NCBI GenBank assembly: GCA_025354965.1
Contig: JANXLW010000218.1
Location: 1 to 6,466, forward strand
Direction of reading: 5' to 3'
DNA: 6,466 bases
Origin: Betaproteobacteria bacterium
Lineage (GTDB): Bacteria; Pseudomonadota; Gammaproteobacteria; Burkholderiales; Burkholderiaceae_C
The position numbers were made by a program, and so were the translations under genes. Of the stretch, positions 1 through 5,508 are shown piece by piece. The notes under the pieces are model-generated. The model ran no database searches. It saw nothing but the letters and a program-made list of their open reading frames with translations, and was not told the DNA's origin. The stretch's first letter is position 1, and every line of letters begins with the position of its first letter.

Positions 1-710
1 GCCCAACCCCATTGCTGTTTGTCGCCCGACACATTGAAGTCAACGCCAAGACGCCACAGATCCGCACCGACTTCCAGCGCCCGGTCGAGAACGCTTTGAG
101 GTGGCATCGGATCACTGACCACCACCGGTCGCCCGGTTCTCATGATGCCGGCCTTCTCGAAACCAATGGACTCCCGGTCCGGGCCTAGCAACTCCATGTG
201 ATCCAGGTCGATACTGGTGATCACGGCGCAATCGGGTTCGATGATGTTGACAGCATCCAGCCGACCGCCCAGGCCCACCTCCAGAATCACCACATCCAGG
301 TCAGCATGCACCATCACGTCCAAAATGGCGAGCGTGGAAAATTCAAAGTAGGTCAGCGAAACCTGGACTTCGCCTTGAACTCTGGCACTTTCCACTCTTG
401 CGAAAGCAGCCACCATATCGACGGCGCTGACCGGGTCTCCCTGCAAGCGCAGCCGCTCTTCGAAACGCACCAGATGCGGTGAGGTGTAAACCCCCGTGCG
501 ATAGCCGGCCTGACGCAGTATGGATTCCAGCATGGCACAGGTCGAACCTTTGCCGTTGGTACCCGCCACCGTGATGACCGGACATTTGAAGTGAAGACCC
601 ATCCGGTCTGCCACTACTTTGACGCGCTGCAGGCCCAAATCGATATTTTTTGGATGCAGCCGCTCACAATGTGCCAGCCATTCATCCAAGGTTTGCGCTT
701 GTGTTTTCAT
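1..710 (-). CDS. folC: Bifunctional folylpolyglutamate synthase / dihydrofolate synthase, N-terminal half (partial, runs off left edge)
   Basis: This cytoplasmic Mur-ligase-type enzyme adds L-glutamate to dihydropteroate and to folates using ATP. The 236 visible residues show the family signatures in order: the ATP-binding loop AGTNGKGST (residues 49-57), TSPHL (76-80), EVGLGGRLDAVN (144-155), the DHMELLG segment with His171, and EKAGI with Lys186, which is normally the carbamylated metal-site lysine. FolC proteins are usually about 420-440 aa, so roughly half is present and the reading frame is still open at base 1. The start at 710 is preceded by a weak GGTGG. An in-frame ATG 12 bases upstream (722) is the alternative. 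The gene diverges from the YffB-like gene, so the two starts share about 40 bp. In many Burkholderiales folC follows accD; here it does not. Identification is very secure from the motifs. Confidence 0.96.
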   Translation of the reverse strand, partial: MKTQAQTLDEWLAHCERLHPKNIDLGLQRVKVVADRMGLHFKCPVITVAGTNGKGSTCAMLESILRQAGYRTGVYTSPHLVRFEERLRLQGDPVSAVDMVAAFARVESARVQGEVQVSLTYFEFSTLAILDVMVHADLDVVILEVGLGGRLDAVNIIEPDCAVITSIDLDHMELLGPDRESIGFEKAGIMRTGRPVVVSDPMPPQSVLDRALEVGADLWRLGVDFNVSGDKQQWGW

Positions 711-750
711 ACAGACCACCATTGTCGCCGAGTACGGCATGATCATGCCC

Positions 751-1113
751 ATGAACAAACAACTCATTACCCTGTACGGCATTACCAACTGTGACACCGT
801 CAAGAAGGCCCGCGCCTGGCTCAGTGCGCAAGGCTTGAGCTACCAATTTCACGACTTCAAAAAGCAGGGGGTACCAGACCAGCGTCTGGACGCCTGGATC
901 GAGGCCCTGGGTTGGGAACCACTGGTCAACAGCCGTGGCACCACGTGGCGCCGACTCGACGACGCCACACGAGCGGGTGTAACCGACACCGCCAGCGCCC
1001 GCAGCCTGATGCTGGCACAACCCAGCGTGATCAAGCGCCCGGTAGTGCAATGGGCCGATGGTCAGGTGACAGTTGGCTTTAACGAGCCGGTCTGGCGATC
1101 ACGAATTGGTTAA
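751..1113 (+). CDS. Spx/ArsC-family (YffB-like) thioredoxin-fold reductase
   Basis: A small cytoplasmic protein of 120 aa from this start. It begins with the beta strand LITLYGI and carries NCDTVKKARAWL with a single cysteine (Cys14), then RGTTWRRLD (62-70) and IKRP (94-97, Arg96). These match the ArsC/Spx-like family and most closely E. coli YffB (118 aa), which shares NCDT, RGTTWRKLD and IKRP. The Cys and the Arg before the cis-Pro are the predicted thiol site. YffB-type proteins are often labelled arsenate reductase, but true ArsC activity is not implied: the ArsC-type NPxCGTSR loop is absent. The likely role is a glutathione- or thiol-dependent reductase, with the substrate unknown. Starts at 739 (with a weak GAG six bases upstream) and 745 are also in frame. 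I chose 751 because family members begin a few residues before LYGI. argG follows 79 bp downstream on the same strand. Confidence 0.9.
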   Translation: MNKQLITLYGITNCDTVKKARAWLSAQGLSYQFHDFKKQGVPDQRLDAWIEALGWEPLVNSRGTTWRRLDDATRAGVTDTASARSLMLAQPSVIKRPVVQWADGQVTVGFNEPVWRSRIG

Positions 1114-1131
1114 CTCAGCCGCGGTCCGGTC

Positions 1132-1160
1132 TGAATCCACAGATGTGGGTCGCCTAAAAT
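1132..1160 (+). promoter_or_regulatory. Putative sigma-70 promoter of argG
   Basis: TAAAAT at 1155-1160 is a good -10 hexamer, with a poor -35 candidate TGAATC at 1132-1137 and a 17-base spacer. Transcription would start near 1167 and leave about 26 bases of leader before the argG ATG. A perfect 5-bp-arm palindrome, CCACAGATGTGG (1137-1148), sits in the spacer and could be an operator, but such a short palindrome may be chance. There is no clear Shine-Dalgarno before the argG ATG (AAACCCC precedes it). Confidence 0.4.
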
Positions 1161-1192
1161 CGCCGCTTACTTCAAACTGCACTGCAAACCCC

Positions 1193-2533
1193 ATGGCTAC
1201 CATTCTCCAAAATCTCCCCGTCGGTCAAAAAGTCGGCATTGCTTTCTCGGGCGGCCTGGACACCAGCGCCGCGCTGCACTGGATGAAGCTCAAGGGTGCC
1301 GTCCCCTACGCCTATACCGCCAACCTGGGCCAGCCCGACGAAACCGACTATGACGAAATCCCGCGCAAGGCCATGGAATATGGTGCTGAGCTGGCGCGCC
1401 TGAGTGACTGCCGCAGTCAGTTGGCGGCCGAGGGTATTGCCGCTCTGCAAAGCGGGGCTTTTCACATCTCCACTGCGGGCGTCACCTACTTCAACACCAC
1501 GCCGCTAGGTCGCGCCGTGACCGGCACCATGCTGGTGGCGGCCATGAAAGAAGACGATGTCAATATCTGGGGCGATGGCAGCACCTTCAAGGGCAACGAC
1601 ATCGAGCGTTTTTACCGCTACGGACTGCTCACCAACCCGTCCCTGAAAATTTACAAACCCTGGCTCGACCAGTTGTTCATTGATGAGCTCGGTGGACGCG
1701 CCGAAATGTCGGCGTTCATGACGCAGCACGGCTTCGGCTACAAGATGTCGGCTGAAAAAGCTTACTCAACCGACTCCAACATGCTGGGCGCCACGCACGA
1801 GGCAAAAGACCTGGAACACCTGAGCACCGGCATGAAGATCGTCAACCCCATCATGGGTGTGGCTCACTGGAAAGACGAAGTCCAGGTCCAGCGCGAAGAA
1901 GTGACGGTGCGCTTTGAAGAAGGCCGTCCGGTCGCCTTGAACGGCGTGGAGTACGCGGACCTCGTGGCACTGATTCTGGAGGCCAATCGCATTGGTGGGC
2001 GCCATGGCTTGGGTATGAGCGACCAGATCGAGAACCGCATCATCGAGGCCAAGAGCCGTGGCATTTATGAGGCCCCCGGCCTGGCGCTGCTGTTCATCGC
2101 CTACGAGCGACTGGTTACCGGCATCCACAACGAAGACACGATCGAACAATACCGCGACAACGGCCGCAGGCTAGGCCGGTTGCTGTACCAGGGCCGCTGG
2201 TTCGACCCGCAGGCCATCATGCTGCGCGAAACCGCGCAGCGCTGGGTGGCACGCGCCATCACCGGCGAAGTGACACTGGAACTGCGCCGTGGCAACGACT
2301 ATTCCCTGCTCAACACCAGTTCCCCCAACCTGACCTACGCCGCTGAGCGCCTGAGCATGGAAAAGGTTGAAGACGCGCCGTTCTCGCCGGCTGACCGCAT
2401 TGGCCAGCTGACCATGCGCAACCTCGACATCGTGGACACACGCGCCAAGCTGGGCATTTACGCCCAGGCCGGCTTGCTGTCGCTGGGCAAGGATGGCGAC
2501 TTTTTGAGTCTAGGCGGCGGAACTAAAAAGTAG
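1193..2533 (+). CDS. argG: Argininosuccinate synthase (long, E. coli-type)
   Basis: This cytoplasmic enzyme joins citrulline and aspartate with ATP to give argininosuccinate, AMP and PPi, the penultimate step of arginine synthesis. The protein is 446 aa, against 447 in E. coli, and aligns almost end to end from memory. It has the N-type ATP pyrophosphatase loop AFSGGLDTS (17-25), YTANLGQPDE (41-50), YFNTTPLGRAVTGTM (99-113), GDGSTFKGNDIERF (127-140), YSTDSNMLGATHEAKDLE, and the tetramerisation-side segments GRRLGRLLYQGRWFD and TMRNLDI. The start at 1193 gives MATILQNLPVGQK, matching the family N terminus; an upstream extension in the same frame from 1073 overlaps the preceding gene and is not family-like. 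No convincing Shine-Dalgarno or downstream intrinsic terminator is visible. Nothing suggests truncation or decay. Confidence 0.98.
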   Translation: MATILQNLPVGQKVGIAFSGGLDTSAALHWMKLKGAVPYAYTANLGQPDETDYDEIPRKAMEYGAELARLSDCRSQLAAEGIAALQSGAFHISTAGVTYFNTTPLGRAVTGTMLVAAMKEDDVNIWGDGSTFKGNDIERFYRYGLLTNPSLKIYKPWLDQLFIDELGGRAEMSAFMTQHGFGYKMSAEKAYSTDSNMLGATHEAKDLEHLSTGMKIVNPIMGVAHWKDEVQVQREEVTVRFEEGRPVALNGVEYADLVALILEANRIGGRHGLGMSDQIENRIIEAKSRGIYEAPGLALLFIAYERLVTGIHNEDTIEQYRDNGRRLGRLLYQGRWFDPQAIMLRETAQRWVARAITGEVTLELRRGNDYSLLNTSSPNLTYAAERLSMEKVEDAPFSPADRIGQLTMRNLDIVDTRAKLGIYAQAGLLSLGKDGDFLSLGGGTKK

Positions 2534-3006
2534 CTCTGCATCACGTTGTGTGGTGAGCGTCGCTTTGATCTGCCCACTTCAAACCGGGCATGGCTGCACT
2601 GCCCTGCCTGGCGACAATGTGGTGCCGAATGCCAAAAAACAGTTCCCCCGCGACTACCCAAGAGAAGGAATGTCATGCCTACCTTAAGCCTGCCCGCCAG
2701 GCACGAAGAAAGTCCTGCACTTCCTCTGTTGGACGATGTGGCGGCTGTCGGGTTGCGCTGCAAACCACCGCGCCGCCGCGACCCAAAACTTGCCACGTGA
2801 TCCAGGAACATTTCCAGCGGAGTGAGTGGCATTGGTCCCCGCCGATTTCTGGGCATTTGACAGTATGAGGCGCGGGCCAATGCCACTCACGCAGCCAGCA
2901 CCGGGTGACCTCGCCCATCGGTGGATGGATCGGCACCGGCCTCGCCACTCCAGTTGGTCGACTTCAAGTTTGGCGGGACTCCTTTTCGGCAAGGCGAAGT
3001 CCGGAT
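2534..3006. other. 473-bp intergenic region without a convincing gene
   Basis: This gap lies between the convergent ends of argG and the GH25 gene. Open frames on both strands here are composition-driven, have no recognisable domain, and overlap one another. The region contains a strong inverted repeat (2822-2890), a 5-bp stem GCCTG/CAGGC (2688-2702) without a T-run, and an 11-base direct repeat TTCAAACCGGG (2578-2588 and 3011-3021). I found no intrinsic terminator for either flanking gene. The mix of unexplained repeats and lack of coding signal would suit a decayed mobile-element remnant, but I cannot name the element. Confidence 0.6.
2822..2890. repeat. Imperfect 22-bp inverted repeat with 25-base loop
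   Basis: The left arm at 2822-2843 begins GTGAGTGGCATTGG. The right arm at 2869-2890 ends CCAATGCCACTCAC. The arms are complementary at 20 of 22 positions, the first 14 perfectly, and are separated by 25 bases (2844-2868). No T-run follows on either strand, so it is not a standard intrinsic terminator. It could be a stable RNA hairpin at the end of argG or GH25 transcripts, a MITE-like remnant, or paired ends of a decayed insertion sequence. The motif TGGCATT recurs in reverse complement at about 2629-2635. Confidence 0.7.
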
Positions 3007-3732
3007 TCAGTTCAAACCGGGAGCCTTCGTAAGCGGCCACGACGCTTTGAGCTGCTCGGCAGTGCCGTTAAACACATTGACGTCCATGTCTGGCCTCGTT
3101 CCGGGTATTGGCATCTGGGCAAGTAGCTCGCTTGAGAACTGCCAGAGCGTGTAACTGGGCCAGACGCCAGCCGGAAAGTCTGTGACCCTTGGCTTGAAAC
3201 GTGCGTACCACAGCGGAGTCTTAGTGAACACGCTGTTCTTGTACTTTGTGGCAATGAGCTTAGCGCTGGAGTGATTCGTGTAGAGCACCGGATAGCGGCC
3301 GGTTCGAGCTTTGACGCGTTCAACGAAGCGTATTGCTTCGTCCACATTCATCAAGGTTTTTGACTGGGCATCCTCGAGGTCCAAGGCGATTAGTTCGTCA
3401 GGCTCCGGCTTGACCGTATCAATGTAAAAGTCAGCCTGCTTTTCGGGCTCGCCAGTGACACCCCAGTGATATGAACCCCAAAGGTAACCGCGTTTTCTGG
3501 CCTCTTCCTTGCGCTTGAAGTAGCCGGGATCCAATTTAGTCAAGCCGATCGTCGCCTTGTGGATGATTGCGACTACGCGGGTTTCGGTTTTCAGCTTTTC
3601 CCAGTCGATGGCGTTCGCGTAGTAAGGGTCGATCACAAGTGCGACGCTGTGATCCTTCCAGGGGGTGTCGAATTCGGCCGCTGAGACCGAGGTTACCGCG
3701 GCCACTATCAGGGCAATTGCCATTGTGCGCAT
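3007..3732 (-). CDS. Secreted GH25-family muramidase (lysozyme)
   Basis: Predicted periplasmic or secreted glycoside hydrolase cutting the MurNAc-GlcNAc bond of peptidoglycan. The 241-aa protein begins with a signal peptide (MRTMAIALIVAAVTSVSAA, cleavage near residue 19-20), then one GH25 barrel: IDPYYANAIDW (34-44), IIHKATIG (56-63), LDPGYF (67-72), GSYHWG (86-91), KQADFYID (98-105), the acidic strand ALDLED (116-121), GRYPVLYTN (145-153), LWYARF (174-179), LWQFSS (196-201) and the terminal MDVNVFNG (216-223). D118/E120 fit the family's DxE catalytic pair; D35 and D217 fit the other conserved acids. No cell-wall-binding domain follows, so the enzyme is minimal. A good Shine-Dalgarno (AGGGAGA, 3739-3745) supports the start; ATG at 3723 is less likely. 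It lies 81 bp downstream of the membrane-protein gene on the same strand. Sampled GC is about 52-55%, below argG and ftsK. Confidence 0.9.
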   Translation of the reverse strand: MRTMAIALIVAAVTSVSAAEFDTPWKDHSVALVIDPYYANAIDWEKLKTETRVVAIIHKATIGLTKLDPGYFKRKEEARKRGYLWGSYHWGVTGEPEKQADFYIDTVKPEPDELIALDLEDAQSKTLMNVDEAIRFVERVKARTGRYPVLYTNHSSAKLIATKYKNSVFTKTPLWYARFKPRVTDFPAGVWPSYTLWQFSSELLAQMPIPGTRPDMDVNVFNGTAEQLKASWPLTKAPGLN

Positions 3733-3738
3733 GCGTAG

Positions 3739-3745
3739 TCTCCCT
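3739..3745 (-). promoter_or_regulatory. Ribosome binding site of the GH25 gene
   Basis: AGGGAGA read on the minus strand, six bases before the ATG at 3732. It is the best Shine-Dalgarno in the window and decides the start in favour of 3732 over the in-frame ATG at 3723. Confidence 0.75.
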
Positions 3746-3813
3746 ATAAATCTTTAACGAGCCAGCCCTTATTCTGATCTACTCATCATTGCCTCTTTGG
3801 CAAACCGAAGGGG

Positions 3814-4599
3814 TCAAGCTCCTGTCTGGCTGTGTGGCACGGCTTTTGAAGTGAGGTAACCGCCATGGCTGATGGCGATCAATGCCACCATGCTCTTGTC
3901 CAAGGTCGGCAAGCTTGCAATGCCATGCGAGAGATCGCCGGCAAACATGTGTGCCAGAACTACGCCGTATGCGATAACCGTGATGATGGTGAACAAGAAC
4001 ATTTGCAACCTTGCTACATCCATGTGCGCAGCATTGCCAACTTCCTCCCCGGTAAACATGTCCGACCAACGCGCCCCCGAAATGTCGGTATTTACCACGA
4101 TGTGTCCTTTGGTGGCGGGTGAACTGTCGGTTACGTTCTGACGTTGCAGCGTGTTGAACGTGTTGGTGACTTCTGCTGCGTCGGGCACTTTCTCTGATTT
4201 GGTGTTCAGGATGAGTGGCGAGGCAACCAGGGAAGCCGTACTGATACCTATCAGCCACCAAAGCTCCTCCTGGATCTCTATTTTCAGGGGCATGGCCTGC
4301 CCTGAAAAGATGTTGTACAGTGCCGCGGTCAGGTAAGCCGAAAGGACTAACAGAGTCCACAGGACAGTCTGAAAACGCGACAACGAAATCACATTTCGCT
4401 CGTCAATCAGAGCGCCCAACCAGCGCCCGGTAACGGTCTTGCCACAGGCGAAAGCGAACACCGCCAGTGCCACCAACGCCAATGACCAGGCCTGCACCAT
4501 CAATCGATTGACCGCAAACAACATCGCCGCCAGCACGGCGACCAGGCAAAGAAACAAAAATGCTCGCGCGCCTGCGGTTTTTGTGGAAGGGTCTGTCAT
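3814..4599 (-). CDS. Six-helix integral membrane protein of unknown function, with internal duplication
   Basis: A 261-aa protein I cannot assign to a named family, although its LSRFQ-TVLWT and WSDMFTGEE segments resemble uncharacterised bacterial membrane proteins I recall. Predicted helices: about 12-30, 37-54, 77-97, 112-130, 199-220 and 234-250. A basic loop (54-75, GRWLGALIDERNVISLSR) precedes helix 3, and a 65-residue hydrophilic loop (131-196) precedes helix 5. By the positive-inside rule both loops and both termini are likely cytoplasmic. Residues 75-124 and 197-248 resemble each other: RFQTVLWTLLVLSAY against RLQMFLFTIITVIAY, then LIGIS against LIAIS, suggesting a duplicated two-helix unit. 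The ATG at 4599 has only a weak GAG upstream. The GH25 gene follows after 81 bp, so the two may be cotranscribed. GC in one sample is about 52%. No catalytic motif is visible; a sensor, channel, or partner or protective protein for the muramidase are open possibilities. Confidence 0.85.
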   Translation of the reverse strand: MTDPSTKTAGARAFLFLCLVAVLAAMLFAVNRLMVQAWSLALVALAVFAFACGKTVTGRWLGALIDERNVISLSRFQTVLWTLLVLSAYLTAALYNIFSGQAMPLKIEIQEELWWLIGISTASLVASPLILNTKSEKVPDAAEVTNTFNTLQRQNVTDSSPATKGHIVVNTDISGARWSDMFTGEEVGNAAHMDVARLQMFLFTIITVIAYGVVLAHMFAGDLSHGIASLPTLDKSMVALIAISHGGYLTSKAVPHSQTGA

Positions 4600-4635
4600 A
4601 GCACTCTAACTTTCAATAAAAAGAACGTCTGTCTA

Positions 4636-4661
4636 CTTGGATCGTTGGCTTGGATCCTTGG
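4636..4661. repeat. Tandem 13-bp direct repeat upstream of the membrane-protein gene
   Basis: Copy 1 (4636-4648) is CTTGGATCGTTGG and copy 2 (4649-4661) is CTTGGATCCTTGG, differing at one base and directly adjacent. The repeat ends 37 bp upstream of the ATG at 4599, where an operator or promoter-proximal site could lie. It may equally be a replication-slippage duplication. Confidence 0.6.
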
Positions 4662-4714
4662 TGCGCAGTGTCGTAAATTGGATTGACTGGTCATCAGGAC
4701 GGTCAACTTAACCA

Positions 4715-4870
4715 TCAACGCTTCATGGTTATCGGGTCGCCGGCAAAACGTTGCGCTAGTGCTGCCACTGCTTGGATGCCTGTTTCAGGCGGCGTACAGC
4801 CCACAACCACAGGCCGGTGCAGTGGCGCACCGTTCATCCATGCTTCTGATCGGGCTCCTGCGCTAACAAT
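4715..4870 (-). other. Unassigned 51-codon open frame after lolA, possible gene remnant
   Basis: In the 276-bp spacer between lolA and the membrane-protein gene, one minus-strand frame is open from 4870 to a TGA at 4715-4717. It reads IVSAGARSEAWMNG, then APLHRPVVVGCTPPETGIQA, then VAALAQRFAGDPITMKR. Its only ATG (4837) would give 40 aa with no close ribosome site; a GGAG lies about 17 bases upstream. The amino-acid make-up is protein-like, but I recognise no family. A plus-strand frame over the same bases (4683-4913) is equally open, so composition alone may explain both. The remaining spacer shows a 6-bp stem CGGTGC/GCACCG (4815-4832) without a T-run. Confidence 0.2.
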
Positions 4871-4875
4871 TTACA

Positions 4876-5508
4876 TCACTGTTGAATCACATCCGCGCCG
4901 GGCGGCGGCTTGAACTCAAAATCAGACGCCTGCACTGGCTTGTTGGCAACAAAAGCGGTGAAATGCAGACTCGACTTCTGACCAAAACTGTCCAGAATTT
5001 CTAGCGTCACCAGTTCGCCTGCGCGCAAACCGACAGCAACGCTTTGCAGTGAGCTATCTTTTGCCTTCGGCGTGGCAAGCACCCACTCAAGTCCATCCTT
5101 GTCCGGACCTGCGGTCAACAGGAAATCGGCCCGCAAGACGCCCACATCCGACGCCGATGCGACAAGTGCCGCCGGGGTGGAGCCCAGCACTTGCGACTGC
5201 TTGCGAGCCGTCACCTGATTCAGGTCCACATCAAACAACCACAGTGTCTGGCCATCGGCCACGATGCTTTGCTCAAACGGCTTTTTGTAGATGAACTTAA
5301 AGCGATTGGGTCTGGAAAATTCGAAAGTTCCGCTGGACGACTTAACACGCGGTGTCTGCCCTTCCCTGGCCGGTGCCGTGACCACCTGAGTGAAATCCGC
5401 GCGACCGGTTTTTACCGTTTTCACGAATACTTCAAGACTTTCAAGACCGCCGGCCGCGGCAACACAAGCGCAAGTCGCTGCGAAAGAGGCAATCACGAAA
5501 CGTCTCAT
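4876..5508 (-). CDS. lolA: Outer-membrane lipoprotein carrier protein LolA
   Basis: Periplasmic chaperone that takes lipoproteins released by LolCDE and passes them to LolB at the outer membrane. The 210-aa product has a signal peptide (MRRFVIASFAATCACVAAAG, cleavage about residue 19-20), then LolA features: GRADFTQVV (35-43), SSGTFEFSRPNRFKFIYKKP (58-77), ADGQTLWLFDVDLNQVT (84-100), and a C-terminal strand segment TLEILDSFGQKSSLHFTAF (168-186) ending in DFEFKPPPGADVIQQ. Length and order are typical of betaproteobacterial LolA. The ATG at 5508 overlaps the ftsK stop as ATGA, with no strong Shine-Dalgarno, so translation probably depends on coupling to ftsK. In many Burkholderiales lolA is followed by rarA and serS. 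Here a non-housekeeping pair follows instead. Confidence 0.95.
   Translation of the reverse strand: MRRFVIASFAATCACVAAAGGLESLEVFVKTVKTGRADFTQVVTAPAREGQTPRVKSSSGTFEFSRPNRFKFIYKKPFEQSIVADGQTLWLFDVDLNQVTARKQSQVLGSTPAALVASASDVGVLRADFLLTAGPDKDGLEWVLATPKAKDSSLQSVAVGLRAGELVTLEILDSFGQKSSLHFTAFVANKPVQASDFEFKPPPGADVIQQ

Noticed and set aside
751..1113. Calling the small Cys protein a true arsenate reductase (arsC)
   Set aside because: It carries the NCDT signature of YffB-type proteins, not the ArsC NPxCGTSR loop, and no ars genes are nearby.
2688..2702. GCCTG/CAGGC hairpin as a transcription terminator
   Set aside because: Only a 5-bp stem and no T-run on either strand.
2458..2886. Minus-strand 142-codon open frame over the argG 3' end and the intergenic region
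   Set aside because: Overlaps the conserved C terminus of argG, has no recognisable domain, and is rich in R, P and S as expected from GC-rich antisense frames.
2684..3040. Minus-strand 118-codon open frame entering the GH25 3' end
   Set aside because: Overlaps GH25 in another frame, shows no motif, and passes through the inverted repeat.
3789..3803. TTGCC/GGCAA hairpin just after the membrane-protein stop as a terminator
   Set aside because: The 5-bp stem has no following T-run on the minus strand, so readthrough into the GH25 gene is expected.
3007..4599. A prophage lysis cassette
   Set aside because: No spanins, tail, capsid or integrase genes are visible, and the six-helix protein does not resemble a small holin. 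The idea cannot be fully excluded from this window alone.
4683..4913. Plus-strand 76-codon open frame between the membrane-protein gene and lolA
   Set aside because: Runs into the lolA coding end on the opposite strand, lacks a ribosome site and has no family resemblance.
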